A DNA stretch of 64,000 nt from Conus ventricosus (GCA_018398815.1 JAFLJL010004045.1:15001-79000), one strand, 5' to 3'. Positions 1 through 11,229 are shown, counted from the stretch's first letter. Notes: generated by a model from the letters alone, not told the origin. Program-made: numbers and translations.

Positions 1-190
1 AGGAATGGGTTTTTAGGGATAGCCTATTCAGAAGAGAGAGAGAGAGAGGGAGGGGGGAGACAGATAGAGAGAGAGAGACAGACAGACAAAAGACAAGACA
101 GACAGACAGACACACACATACACATACACACACACACAACACCACACACACACACCACACACACACACACACATTAGCTTCTCTCAAACA
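1..190. repeat. GA then CA microsatellite block, duplicated at 8.5 kb
   Basis: A unique-looking lead (AATGGGTTTTT...AGCCTATTCA) runs into (GA)n, then GACA/CAGA steps, then (CA)n. The same lead and the same order of repeat types recur at about 8,494-8,690, so this is a duplicated unit rather than two independent microsatellites. Nothing coding is visible. Confidence 0.85.
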
Positions 191-201
191 AACTCCCACC
201 A

Positions 202-523
202 GCCGCCGTGGCGAAGTGGTTTAGCTGTCGCGGAGACTCCCCGGCAGGGAGGAACGTGGTTCCGAATCCATCAGAGTCATGTGGGGTTTTCCTGTCCCGA
301 CCGGCCTCCTACCCAGAGTTTGAGTTTGCTGCGACTCGAGTTGGGAAACTTCCGGTGCGGGGCTGCGGCGGGCCGACCGTGCTGTGGCTGTGGACAGGGG
401 ATCGGAATGAGCGTCTTGGGTGCACCTGCCCTCTGGAGTGTGGCGCTGAGGTTGGTGCAGTCAAAAGAAAAAAAAAAGAAAAAAAAAAGAAAATAAAAAG
501 ACAAAACAAAACAAAACAAAAAA
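202..523 (+). mobile_element. tRNA-derived SINE
   Basis: The head resembles a tRNA gene. An A-box-like TGGCGAAGTGG lies at 209-219 and a B-box-like GGTTCCGAATCC, one base longer than the consensus, at 258-269, the usual spacing for an internal RNA polymerase III promoter. About 190 bp of non-tRNA body follow, and the element ends in an A-rich tail (about 463-522). This head, body and A-tail structure is that of a tRNA-derived SINE mobilised by a LINE. The head does not close into a proper cloverleaf acceptor stem, so it is not called a tRNA gene. I cannot name the family. Confidence 0.7.
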
Positions 524-915
524 ATACTCCCCTTCCATCACCGCGAGAAATGTACTGTTATATTCATAATCATGGCAACATGTGTTTTTGATGTGATCAC
601 TACAAGCAACATGATTTGCTCAATTTCGTGTGCTTGTAATCTGGAGCATCCATCGCACGGATTCCTATAAGATGCGTCATGTTACCAGCTGCGTTCTGAA
701 GTATGGTGAAAGTCAGAAGAGAGAGGCTGGAGTCTGGAGCCAGGCTGCTACACCTCCAAAGGCACAGGTTCCCGTCTAGTGATTGATTTGGGACATCGAA
801 CGCCACAACAGTCTCTTTCTTCTCCTTCCACCGTGTGTCCATCAGGTTTTCGAGCTCGTAACCTGTGCTCTCTCACACTCTCATCCTTCCTCTATACATC
901 TCGACATCTCCTCCT

Positions 916-947
<32 letters not shown>

Positions 948-1060
948 ACTCACTCTTTTCCCTCTCTCTCTCTCTCTCTCCAGGTCTCTCCTCTCTCTCT
1001 ACTCTACTCAGCTCTCTCTCTCTCCTCTCTCTCTCCTCTCGTGTTGGCCTTTGGATGGAT
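524..1060. other. no gene; CT microsatellite at 905-1,045
   Basis: The first 380 bases show no recognisable feature. From about 905 the plus strand is a nearly pure (CT)n tract with short interruptions. Ser/Leu-rich frames across it are repeat artefacts. Confidence 0.7.
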
Positions 1061-1590
1061 TGAGGAAAACCGGAGGAGCGTTTTATGTTCCTTCCTGCAG
1101 TGGATGCGACAGAGGACCTATCTTCTACAGCGATGGTAGTCTTCAGGGGGTAGCCAGTCCACACAGGGTGTGGTATTTCCCCAAGTGCAGGTCAGTTGTG
1201 GGTGTTATCTTAGTGAGTAACTTTCTCTCTGTGTGCACACCAAAAAAACAACCACCCAAACAAACCAAAAACACAAAAAAAAAACATCGAAAAAAAACAA
1301 CCGCGCTCTGTCTGTTTTGGTAGTAGGTTACGATTAAGGACAATAAGTTTTCCTCAGTCATAATGGGATGTCTTATCCGTTGTGCCGAATCTCCAGCAGG
1401 ACAAGGTTGTTGAGAAACCTCAGGCAAGATTTGGTGTTGGCCATGGTTTCATGTAGTAGCTTTGCGTACTCTTCGAACTCGTTCGCTTCGATTTAGATAA
1501 TGCATGAGGTCAGGATTTCCCAGCATGAATCTGGTCGAGGAGGAAACAAACGTGAACTTCACAAGGCTTGACATTTCCCACCTGAGAACA
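1061..1590. other. no recognised feature
   Basis: Moderate-complexity sequence with an A-rich stretch at about 1,240-1,310. I see no gene, splice-supported exon or known repeat on either strand. Confidence 0.5.
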
Positions 1591-1593
1591 GTG

Positions 1594-1720
1594 CCCTGTT
1601 GGCAGTGGGTTAAGGACAAATCTGTCTAAAACAGACGCCTTGAACACGCCCACACCATCCGAAAGGAGTTGCGGGTCGATTCCCGGAGTCAGCGCCCGAA
1701 AAGGAAAAAGAAGAAGTAGA
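1594..1720 (+). mobile_element. possible tRNA-derived SINE head
   Basis: A B-box-like GGGTCGATTCC at 1,673-1,683 lies about 75 bp after a weak A-box-like stretch (GGCAGTGGGTTAAGG). An A/G-rich stretch follows at about 1,695-1,715. The A box is poor, so this could be chance similarity or an old tRNA-Ser/Leu-type SINE fragment. Confidence 0.35.
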
Positions 1721-1756
1721 CAGTAGAAGAGTTTCTGGAGTCATACCTGGATGCGG

Positions 1757-1920
1757 CCCGGTCCCCGTAGAGTGATACGGAGTTCGCCCCCTTAGAGTGC
1801 AAGGAGTCAGAGCCCCTTAGAGTGTAAGGGAGTTGTGCAGCCCCCTTAGAGTGTAAGGAGTTCAGGCCCCTTAGAGTGGTAAGCGGAGTTCAGCCCCCTT
1901 AGAGTGAAATGAGTTCAGGA
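1757..1920 (+). repeat. minisatellite, about 30-bp unit, about 5 copies
   Basis: The unit contains CCCCTTAGAGTGTAAGGAGT followed by a short variable spacer ending in CAG. Copies differ mainly by one-base insertions and deletions. Confidence 0.85.
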
Positions 1921-2097
1921 CCGAAACAATTGTCAGGGGCGATTCATCTCTGAAGACTTCTGCTTTCAATCTCTGCCTAGAGTTTTCTTCCTACTACTAC
2001 ATATTAATAGTAACATGAAAAAGTAATACCGAAACACTTGTCGGGGAGGGTGAGGGGGGGGGGGGGGGTTCTTCTCTGAAGACCTTCTGCTGTCCAT
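1921..2097 (-). repeat. inverted copies of the 3.26-3.59 kb repeat
   Basis: Two units contain ACCGAAACAxTTGTC, then a G-rich stretch and TCTCTGAAGACxTTCTGCT. They are the reverse complement of the units at 3,262-3,590 (AGCAGAAGGxCTTCA...GACAAGTxTTxxCGG). The second unit has a run of 15 or more G where the other strand's copies have C runs. Confidence 0.75.
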
Positions 2098-2685
2098 TCC
2101 TCCCAACAGTCACTTCTACCTGTTGTCAGCACGTGGCTGGCTGGCTGAGCTGGGGGTGAGACTCAGTGAAATGGGGATCCATGCAGAGGAATGAGGTCAA
2201 GGTGGCTTTGCCGATGTCCAATCGTCTTTAGCTGCAGGGCATGTCGCCCGGCGCTTCCTACCAATCCTCATGAAGCTGATTGAAAAGTCGGACCATTATA
2301 AACACCCGACATATCTCTTGATATTTATAGATAAACGAGGCAGAGGTGGAAACGATGACTTGATTTAAAAAGTTCTTGATTACACTAATTTCATGTCTTT
2401 CCGTCCAAAAATTTACCAAGGTCGTCAAACATCGTGGGCTTACCATGGGTAATATTTGTAGATTGTAAATTTGGACAAAATATGTGCTTGTCAAGTAGCG
2501 TATCAGATTAAAAAAAAAAAAAATCAACTGCAATCCCCCCCTACCTCCACCCCACCTTATAATTAGCTATGGCGTTGCCTAAGATTATATCAGATGCAAA
2601 GTAAGGTGTTATGACCTGTCTTATAAAAATCATGTAATTTATGTTGACTCTGCTTATTTGTCCGTAGATATTCTTATTCGATGGT
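2098..2685. other. no recognised feature
   Basis: AT-leaning sequence without a supportable gene. The only simple repeat is a poly-A stretch at about 2,510. Confidence 0.5.
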
Positions 2686-2865
2686 GGTGGTGGTTGGTGG
2701 TAGTAGTAGTAGTAGTATAGCAAGTCGTATTAAGTAGAAGTAGCAGTAGTAGTAGTAGTAGTGTGTGTGTGTGTGTTGTGTGTGTGTGTGTGTTTAGCGC
2801 CGCGCGTACAAGTTGTTGTATGTGTGTGATGTGTGTGAATGTGTGTGGCCGCGCGCGAGGCATAA
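2686..2865 (+). repeat. compound TGG / TAG / TG microsatellite
   Basis: Successive GGT, TAG and TG tracts. The Cys/Val and His/Thr frames here are repeat translations. Confidence 0.9.
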
Positions 2866-3261
2866 TACTAGCTGGCGTTAAGTGTTGTTATGAGTCTTAT
2901 GGATGTTTTCAATCTGTATTTCTTCACGATATGCCGTTGAACGAAATGTCTGATGTTTTTAATAAACAGCATGTAATTACCTTCTTTCGTTCTCAATTGC
3001 ACTTCTCTGATACAACACAAGAGAAAAAAACAGTAACCATCCTTGCAAAGGGGGGAAAAGTCCGTCTCCTCACGAGATAAATGTCGTCGCAAAGACTGTG
3101 TTACCAAAGGAAACCCGTTGACAGTGACGTGTACTCATAATAGCGATCCAGCTGACCACTCTGTGAGGCCACGCAGACAGGTCCGGACAGTCAGTGAAGG
3201 AGTGAACAGCAGAGCGTGGTTACGTGCTGCTATCCCGGAACAAAGGAGCTAGTAAAAATAC
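2866..3261. other. no recognised feature
   Basis: Ordinary-complexity sequence. Short frames of 60-105 residues on both strands overlap each other and none resembles a known protein. Confidence 0.5.
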
Positions 3262-3590
3262 TGTAAGGAGAGCTTGAAGCAGAAGGCCTTCAAAGAAGAC
3301 CCCCCCCCCCCCCCTCCCCATACCCCGTCCAACCCCCAGACAAGTGTTTTCGGCTAATTATTAATTATATAACATACTATTTTAGTAGGGAAGAAACTGT
3401 ACAGGAGAGCTTGACAGCAAAGTCTTAGAAAAGACCACCCCCGCCCCCCCCACTCCCCACCCCACAGCCATCCCTCCACCCCCCAGACAAGTTTTCTCGG
3501 CAAATGATTTATTATTAGACTCATTAACATTTGAGTATAAGAAACCTACGGAGAGGCTTGACACAGAAGGTCTTCAGAGAAGAAAACCGC
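3262..3590 (+). repeat. about 145-bp repeat, two full units and part of a third
   Basis: Each unit starts with GGAGAGCTTGA and an AGAAGGTCTTCA-like motif. It continues with a C-rich stretch (up to 14 C), a CCCCCAGACAAGT motif and an AT-rich tail. Units start at about 3,270, 3,402 and 3,552. Reverse-complement units lie at 1,921-2,097. Confidence 0.8.
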
Positions 3591-3594
3591 CTAC

Positions 3595-4440
3595 TGGACC
3601 AGTGTGGGCAGTTCCAGGAGTCTGGCAACGCATGAGCAGACCAAAGGTGTGGGCAGGTCCAGGAACAGGCACCGCATAGCAGACTATGTGTTGGCATGTC
3701 CATGAGTCACCGTGGCACCGAGCAGCGATCAGACCAGGTGTGGCAGGTGTAGGAGCTGGCACCGCAGACAGACCCATGTGTGGCAGGTACCAAGGAGTCT
3801 GGCACTGCAGAGCAGACCAGGTTGGGCAGTGTAGGAGGCGGCACTGCAGAGAATACCAGTGTGGGGCAGGTCTAAGGAGTCTGCACCGCAGTGCAAGACC
3901 AGGTGTGAGGCTAGGTGTAGGAGTCTGGCACTGCAGAGCTAGACCCAGGTGTGGGCAGGTCAATAGTCTGGCACCGCAGTGCAGACCAGTGAGGGACAGG
4001 TTGTAGGAGTCTGGCACCCGCAGAGCAGACCAGGTGTGGGTCATTGTAGGAGTCTGGCACCGCAGAGCAACACAGGTGGGCAGGTGAAGGAGTCTGGCAA
4101 CCGCAGAGCAGACCGAGGTGCTGGGCAAGGTGTAGGAGTCTGGCAACCGCAGATGCAGACCATGTGTGGAGCAGTTAGGAGGCTGGCACCCGCAGTGCGA
4201 GGCATACCAGGTGGTGGGCAGTGTAGGAGTCTGGCATCCGCAGAGCAGACCAGGAATGGCAGTCAGGAGTCGGCATCGGGGGGGGTGCAGAGCAGACCCA
4301 GGTGAGGGCAGTTAGGAGTCTGGCAACCGAGCAGAGCAGAAGGTTAGGGCAGGTGTAATACTGGCACCGCAGAGCAGACAGGTGGTGGGCAGGTCTAGAG
4401 ATCTGCATCGCAGAGGCAGACAGGTCTGGAGGCATGCAGT
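3595..4440 (+). repeat. minisatellite, about 42-bp unit, about 20 copies
   Basis: The unit runs approximately GTGTGGGCAGGTGTAGGAGT then CTGGCACCGCAGAGCAGACCAG. Almost every copy carries one-base gaps relative to its neighbours, and these break all frames. The 190-residue minus frame with repeated Cys/Pro/Leu blocks is a translation of this array. Confidence 0.95.
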
Positions 4441-5500
4441 CGGTGGAACAGAGCCGGAAGTTCACCTGTGTGTCACCTTCGCGACCCTTCCTTCCCTTTC
4501 TGTGCTATAACATTCTACCTGGGTGTCCGTGTCTTCCCCTGTCCTCATCGACTCGGTCTACTATCTGTCTCTGCTCTCTCTGTCTCCCTGTCTCTCTGGT
4601 GTCTTTCTGCTCCCTGTCTCCTTCTGTCCTCCGTCTGTCTTAGTCTCTAAATTCTCTCTCTCATCCCTCTCTCTACTCTTCCTCCCACTCTGTCCCATCT
4701 CCCCCCCTCTCTCCCCCCCTCTCCCACCCCGCCTTTGAGTGGTGTGTGTGTGTGTTTGTGTGTGTGAGCGATCAGAGCGCGAACAAATTTTAATGAAAAA
4801 GAAATCCCCATCCCCTCACCCTTCCCCCTCCAAATCACCCTCCCTCCCCAACACCCAAGATCTCGTTGAAAAGGCACTCGTCGTGTCTTGTAACTCCTAC
4901 TTTAACACCACCATCATCAATCGTTGAGAAAACAGACTCACAAGCTGCCTGATATCTCTTATCACTCGCACACTCAGCGGGGAAACCACGAGTATTTGAA
5001 CAGACCGAAACTGCTGGCTGCACCCCCCCCCCCCCCCCCCCCAAAAATAATGCGCCAAGGCCTTTCCTTAAAGAGTCCGATATTCATAGACTGGCGCGTT
5101 AGATTGTTTTGAGAATTTTTGTGTGTTTTGTGTCCTAAAAGATGATTGTCCCCGTTTCCTTTCCTACGGCCATCAAGTACAGGCAGGCAGGTGTTTCTAG
5201 CATGACAGATTGTAATCAAAGAATGGGACTATTATGGGGACAGCCACCTGCGCAAAGACAGGTGTATCGGGTGAATGTCAAGGCCTGAATTTGACGTCAA
5301 CCAAGGGGAAGGTCATGTTACCTGAAGATTGGTATGTGTTCGTCGTGAAATCGCCCACCAAAACAAGGGGGAAGATTGTGAATAGTTGATTCTTTTGAAC
5401 ATTATCAGGTTAATCATGAAATGCTGGCTAGGACTAGGGTAGAGGCTTCAAAACGCTTACATGGGTTATATGGTATTTTAGATCATAACTTAATTGTGGT
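4441..5500. other. no gene; CT tract, short GT tract, poly-C run
   Basis: A TCTC/TGTC-rich tract at about 4,530-4,735 is followed by (GT)n at 4,740-4,770 and a 20-bp C run at about 5,022-5,042. The rest, to 5,500, shows no recognisable gene. Confidence 0.6.
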
Positions 5501-5504
5501 GTTG

Positions 5505-5584
5505 TGCAAACATGGATTATATAGCGATTAGTGCCAAGTCCTAATTGTGGTGTGTGGGGGGGGGGGGGGGGGGGGGTGGGGGGT

Positions 5585-5631
<47 letters not shown>

Positions 5632-6195
5632 GGGGGGGGGGGGGGGGGGGGGGGGGCCAGTACATGATTATGATAGCGATTTAGTGCCATTTCCTAATTG
5701 GGTGTGTGGCCATACTTGGATTATATAGGATTTAAATGCCAAGTGCCTAATTGGTGGTGTGTGGCCAGTACATGGATTATATACGTTTAATGCCAAGATC
5801 CTATTGTGTGTGTGGCCAGTACATGGATTATATATCGATTTATATGCCATGTCCTATTGTGTGTGTGGCCAATACAAGGATTATATACGATTTAATGCCA
5901 TCCTATTGTGGTGTGTGGGCCAGTACAGGAATATATAGCGAATTAATGCCAAGTCCTATTGGTTCGTGTGTGGCCAAAAACATGTATTATATAGCGATTT
6001 AATGCCAAGTTCCTATTGTCTGGTGTGTGGCCAATACATGGATTATATAGCGATTTAATGCCAATTCCTATGTGTGTGTGGCAGTACATGATTTATATAG
6101 CGATTTAATGCCAAATCCTATTGGTGGTGGTAGTGGCATACATGGATTATATATAGCGATTTAAATGCCAAGTCCAATTGTGGTTGGCCATGCCA
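5505..6195 (+). repeat. minisatellite, about 58-bp unit, interrupted by poly-G
   Basis: The unit contains ACATGGATTATATAGCGATT, then TAATGCCAAGTCCTATTGTGGTGTGTGGCCAGT. About ten copies are recognisable. Within one copy, at 5,546-5,656, the GTGTGTGG part is replaced by about 110 bases of almost pure G. Confidence 0.9.
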
Positions 6196-6228
6196 CTATT
6201 CTTTCTGGAGAAAGCTTGATGGGAAAGG

Positions 6229-6230
6229 GT

Positions 6231-6261
<31 letters not shown>

Positions 6262-6354
6262 CGGGGGGGGGGGGGGGCGGGGGGGGGGGGGGGGGGGGGG
6301 GTGGGGGGGGGGGGGGGTGGGGGGGGGAGGGGGGGGGGGGTGGGGGGAGGGGGG

Positions 6355-6385
<31 letters not shown>

Positions 6386-6408
6386 TGGGGGGGAGGGGGG
6401 GGGGGGGT

Positions 6409-6501
<93 letters not shown>

Positions 6502-6540
6502 GGGGGGGGGGGAGGGGGGGTGGGTGGGGGGGGGGGTGTG
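6229..6540 (+). repeat. long poly-G tract
   Basis: About 310 bases are G except for scattered single T, A or C. It begins and ends in sequence resembling the preceding minisatellite (GTGTGTGG) and is followed by CAGGGTGTGTCCAATTACATGG. The poly-Gly and poly-Pro frames are artefacts. It could be a real G-rich expansion or a base-calling collapse of a (GT/GGGT)n array. Confidence 0.9.
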
Positions 6541-6844
6541 CAGGGTGTGTCCAATTACATGGCGGAAGGGCACAGTTTTTATACTTTGGCAGCGTGAAAG
6601 CAACAGCTGGATGAGTAGAGCACTCTCGCTCCTCCTCTCCCACTATATATCTTCATCGTTACTTCTCCGCCACCTCCCCCCCCCCCACCCCCACCTGCCT
6701 TTTATGTGATGAATTATTTAAATGATTTCAACTGGCTTTTTAAATGCATCGTGACTGACACGTGTCGATTGACAAAAAAACACGCGCTGCAGTTAAAACG
6801 ACTGGGCGCATGTCCATTCCTCAGAAACAGGCGCTTGATTGTGT
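6541..6844. other. no recognised feature
   Basis: A short spacer between repeat blocks, with a small C run at about 6,677-6,692. No gene is visible. Confidence 0.5.
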
Positions 6845-7086
6845 GATTTGTTGGTGTGTTGAGTGTGTGTGATGTGTTGTGTGTGTTTGTGTGTGTGAGT
6901 GTGTGTTGATGTGTAGTGTGTGTGTGTGTGTGAGTGTGGTAGTGTGTGTGTGTGAGTGAAGAGTGTGTGTGTGTGTGGTGTGTTGTGTGTGTGTGTGTTG
7001 TGAGTTAGTGTGTGTGAGTGTGTGTGTGTTGTGTTGTGTGTGGAGTGTGTTGTGTGTGTGTGTGTTGGGTGATGTGTAGTGTGTTG

Positions 7087-7128
<42 letters not shown>

Positions 7129-7405
7129 GCGCGCGCGGCGGCGTGGCGCGCGTGCGTGCGAGTGCGTGTGTGACGGTGTGTGTGTGTGTGTGTGTGTGGT
7201 GGTGTAAGAAGAGAGAGAGTAGGAGAGAGAGTGTGTGTGTGTGTGAGAAAGAGAGAGCAGAGAGAGAGAGAGATAGAGAGAGAGTGTGTGTGTGTGTGTG
7301 TGTGTGAGTGTGGGGGTGTGAGGGTGTGTGTGTGGGTGCCGGTGTGTGTGTGTGTGGTGTGGTGTGTGTGTGTGTGTGGTGTGTGTGTGTGTTGTTGTGT
7401 GTGAA
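6845..7405 (+). repeat. GT microsatellite with GCGT and GA interludes
   Basis: (GT)n with frequent one-base breaks, a (GCGT)n step at about 7,100-7,170, and (GA)n at about 7,205-7,285. The long His/Thr frames on the minus strand are repeat translations. Confidence 0.95.
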
Positions 7406-7649
7406 GTGACCACGACATGGCTGAGAAAGGGGCGAAGGCACCTGATAAGCAAGGCTGGCTGCATAGTGTGGGGAAGTGGTGTCATGCATGTTTGTATATT
7501 CCCCTGTTGGCCGCATAATACTGGAACTCACGGAGGCGGGATACGCTAACGCGTGGGCTTGCATACTACCTTTCTCTCAGCCTGGACACAATCACACCAC
7601 ACACTCGCCCTCGTTTCCTGTACAACGCACGACACAAACAACAGACAGC
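7406..7649. other. no recognised feature
   Basis: Unique spacer between opposite-strand dinucleotide arrays. No gene is visible. Confidence 0.5.
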
Positions 7650-7696
<47 letters not shown>

Positions 7697-8000
7697 ACAC
7701 ACACGACACACACACACACACAACACACACACACACACACACACACACACGACGAACGGCACGCACACAGACTCACCCTCCACACACATACACACCACCT
7801 GACTGGCACTCGCGCACAACACAAACACACACACACACAACACACGCACGCACAGACACACGCAGCACGGCACATCGCACTCTATTCATGGTGGGCACGC
7901 GCGCATCACACAGACACACAGACACACGCGCGCCGCAATAAGAGGGAGGGGGAGGAGAGAGAGAGGAGATGGGAGGAGGGAGAGGAGGGAGGGAGTACCA
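7650..8000 (+). repeat. CA microsatellite then GA/GGA tract
   Basis: (CA)n from 7,650 to about 7,930, then (GA)n/(GGA)n to about 7,995. The 252-residue frame across it is a repeat artefact. Confidence 0.9.
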
Positions 8001-8001
8001 A

Positions 8002-8192
8002 AAACAAAACGAATATTTTTTTTATTGAGGGAGAACGGATAAGTGATAGTTTTTTTTTATTACCACCGCGGAAGAGCGAGAGAGAGAGAGAGAGAGAGCG
8101 AGATAGAGAGAGAGAAGAGAGAGTAAACCAATACGAAACGAAATTTTTTATTGAGGGTAGAACGGATAGCTTGATAGCTTTTCTCTTACAAC
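8002..8192 (+). repeat. two direct copies of a 55-bp segment around a GA tract
   Basis: The segments at about 8,002-8,058 and 8,128-8,190 both contain AAACGAA, a T run, TTATTGAGGG and AGAACGGATA followed by TGATAG. A (GA)n tract lies between them. Confidence 0.7.
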
Positions 8193-8199
8193 TCACGCC

Positions 8200-8420
8200 C
8201 CCCCAACTAAAACACACACAAAAAAACAAAAACAAAACAAAAACAAAAAAAAAAACCCACATCAACAATAATGCAATGAGCAATGTACAACACCTAGAAG
8301 GAAACAATTAACAAGCCAATACAGACGAGCATGAATAATTCAAACAATACTTTGTAAACAAATATAATTCATGAATAAGCGATAATGTAGACTTCATGAA
8401 AGAAGAAAATACGCCGCAGC
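8200..8420. other. A-rich sequence, no gene
   Basis: AAACA-type low complexity up to about 8,258, then AT-rich unique sequence. No gene is visible. Confidence 0.5.
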
Positions 8421-8611
8421 ACGCAGAGAGAGAGAGAGAGAAGAGAGAAGAGAGAGAGAGAGAGAGAGAGGAGAGAAGAGATAGAGAGAGAGAATAAGAA
8501 TGGGTTTTTTAGGATTAGCCTATTCAAGAGAGAGAGGAGAGAGAGGGAGGGGGGAGACAGATAGAGAGAGAGAGACCAGACTGACAAATAACAAGACAGA
8601 CAGACAGACAC

Positions 8612-8647
<36 letters not shown>

Positions 8648-8692
8648 CACACACCCACACACACACACACACCACCTCTCCTCTCTCTCTCT
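8421..8692 (+). repeat. second copy of the window-start GA/CA block
   Basis: A (GA)n tract at 8,421-8,490 is followed from about 8,494 by AATGGGTTTTTTAGGATTAG and CCTATTCA. The same GA, GACA, CACACATA and CA succession as at 1-190 then follows. Confidence 0.85.
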
Positions 8693-9244
8693 CTTAGCGA
8701 TTAGCTTTCGGGTGTATTGGAGGGTTGGGGATGGGAGGTGAAAAGGGAAGTTAAAGGGGAGGGAGGAGGAGGCTGTGAACATAGCCTTATCCACACCGGG
8801 ACCAAGGTGGTCGGAGAGAGCGAGCGGAGAGAAGAGAGAGATACAGAAAGATCAGAGAGAAGAGAGAGACCGAGAAAGAGAAAGAGAGTGAGAACAGACT
8901 AGAGAGAGAGAGAGAGGGGGGGGGGGGGTCCTTGTCGGTCAACTCGTGTGATAATCAGCCCAGTCCCACATAGCTAGCCGCACGGACCGTTTAGCTACGA
9001 GGCACCTGTGTAAGGGGCGGCACGCGTAGCGCTATAGCGCAAGAAGAAGCGCCCCAACTCTTCTTGCTGTTGTCGTCAGCGACCACACTGTGTCTGCACC
9101 CTGTCGACATCACGACACGTTCTAGGCAGTGTTGAGGTGGTTGGTGTATGGCGATGTGGAAAGAGCGAGTGGTGTCCGCTACTAGCGAACTGCTAATGGT
9201 GGTGGTGCGGCGAAGGTGAGTACACCACACATCTTACTAGAGTT
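8693..9244. other. no gene; GA-rich to 8,930
   Basis: GA-rich up to about 8,925, ending in a G run. From there to 9,244 the sequence is unique and carries no recognisable gene. Confidence 0.5.
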
Positions 9245-9254
9245 TCTTCTCAAC

Positions 9255-9400
9255 CTTAGTCATGAATCATTGATCCATCAGCTTAATAAACAAAAAAATC
9301 ACAAAAAATCATGCAGCAATGTAGGGGTCAGCAAACTCAGGGCGTGTAGCATGTATGCAAAGTCCGCACGCAGTGACACCATCCTTTGATGAAACTGAAA
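9255..9400 (+). repeat. dispersed repeat, copy 1 (pair at 15.95 kb)
   Basis: Shared landmarks with 15,960-16,105 are TCCATCAGCTTxA, a GTGTAG...TGTATG step, AGTCCGCxCGC and a terminal GATGAAAC. Divergence is high. The family is unknown. Confidence 0.45.
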
Positions 9401-9589
9401 CTGAAACTTTTCATTTTTTTGTCATTTTTACCACAATCTCGACCAACCATCAGCATGTTAAGCCATGCCGACATCATACAACATCAATACAAACGGCCGC
9501 AATTTCAGTCCCCATCAAACTTGAATACCGTACAGAAAGTGACAACCTGTCTTCTCTAATGCCGATTCTGTCCACCATCTTGCGAGGTC

Positions 9590-10960
9590 CACTGCCGTCT
9601 TCTGTCTGTTCTGTCTGCTGTCCTGTTTTCCACCCCTCTCTTCTATCTCTCTGTCCCCAGTCTCTCTCTGTCCACCTGACACTCCTGTGTCTTTCCTGTC
9701 TCTTTCTAGTTTGTTTTGTTGTATTGTCTCCTCTCTTACACTCTCAGTCCTCCTGTCTCTGATCCTCTCTGACTCTTTCGGTCTGCTCTACTCCTCTGTC
9801 TCTGCTCGAGTCTCTCTGTCTCTTACTGTCTGACTGTCTCTGTCTCTCTGTGTCTTTCCCTGTCTCATTCTCAGTTTGTTTGTTGTTTGTCCCTCTCTCC
9901 TCTTCTCTGTCTCTGTGTCCCTGTCTCTCCTCTCTGTCCTCTGTGTCTGACTCTCTCTCACCTGTCTCTTTCTTCTGTCTGGTCTCTGTCTCTCTTTTGT
10001 CTTTCACTGTCCCTCTCTCTCAGTCACGCTGTCTCTTCCCTGTCTGTCTGTCTGTCTTTCTCTGATCTCTTGCTTGATCTGTCTCTGTCTCCTGCTCTGT
10101 CTGCCTTTCTCCGTCCTCTCTTGTCCTTTCCCCTGTCTCTCCTCTCAGTCTCTTGGTCTCACTCTGTCACTGTTTGTCTGTTCTCTGAGCCTGTTCTCAG
10201 TACTGTCTCTTTTCTGTTCTTAGTCCCTCTCGTCCTCTGCGTCTCTTTGGTCTGTCCTGACCTGTAAGACCTGTCCGCCTGTTTCTCTTCTCTCTCACTC
10301 ACTCTCTCTCATCTCTCTCTCTCGGTCATCTCTCGTCATCACTCTCTTTCTCACTCTCTCTCCTGTCTTCCTGTCTCTCTCTCTCTAAATCTCTTCTCCT
10401 GTCCTTTCCAAATCTCACTCTACTCTTCTCTGTCTGTCTCTTTGTTTCTCACTCTCTCTCTGTGTCCTATCTCTCTCTGTCTCTCCCTTCTATGTCTTTC
10501 CCTCGCCCTCTCTTCAGTCTCTCTTCTGTTGTTTGTTCTGCTCTGCGTTCTCTCTGCCTATCTGATCTACTATCCTCTCCTTCTCTGTCTCTCTGTAATG
10601 TCTCTCTGTCTCTGTCTGTCTCCCTTTCTCTCTCCCTCACTCCTCAGTCCTTCTACTCTGTCTCACTCTGTTTCTTCTCTTTCCCGTCTCCTTTGTCTCT
10701 CTGTCTCTGCCTTCTGCTTGTCTCTCTCTCAGTGTCTCTCTCTTTCTGTCTGTCTTTCTGTTGTGTGTGTCCTCCTCAGTTCCCTTTCTGTCTTGTCTAA
10801 CCCTGTCTGTCCCTGCCTGTCTGTCCTCGCTTTCTTTCCTGCTCCTGTATGTCTCCTCTGTCCTCAGTCTGTAACTCTTTCTCATTCTCACTCTCTCCTG
10901 TCTCTCTTTCCTGTCCCTGCCTGTCAGTCTCTACTCTGCTGTCTGTTGTCCGTTAAAAAT
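9590..10960 (+). repeat. pyrimidine-rich CTCT/CTGT tract
   Basis: About 1.4 kb of almost pure C/T with interspersed G in CTGT steps. The long Ser/Leu/Cys/Val frames and the Arg/Glu-rich frames opposite are repeat translations. Confidence 0.9.
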
Positions 10961-11165
10961 GGATCCACTCCATTTTGCAACGCGCCCCCGTCGCATGCAT
11001 TGGAACGATGGAACAGGATACAAAATAACACTCTGTTAGGATTTATGTGCCTGACAACTGTTCATAATGGATAGCCCTATGTGACAGTTGATACAATAAC
11101 AATCTTGTTGAAAGAAAAGTTTGATGAGCAAAAAAACAACAACAACCTTTATTTAATATCATTTG
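10961..11165. other. no recognised feature
   Basis: Short unique spacer without a gene. Confidence 0.5.
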
Positions 11166-11175
11166 TCTAACCGTG

Positions 11176-11177
11176 TC

Positions 11178-11229
<52 letters not shown>

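Noticed and set aside
202..275. Functional tRNA gene
   Set aside because: The boxes are present, but no acceptor stem closes and the sequence continues into a SINE body with an A-rich tail.
3574..4305. Cys/Pro/Leu repeat protein of 190 residues (minus) and plus-strand frames
   Set aside because: They follow the 42-bp minisatellite; one-base gaps move the frame from unit to unit.
6147..6709. Long poly-Gly and poly-Pro open frames on both strands
   Set aside because: They are translations of the poly-G tract; a homopolymer is open in every frame.
6793..8311. Frames of 230-252 residues rich in His, Thr, Cys and Val
   Set aside because: Translations of GT/CA microsatellites with no other content.
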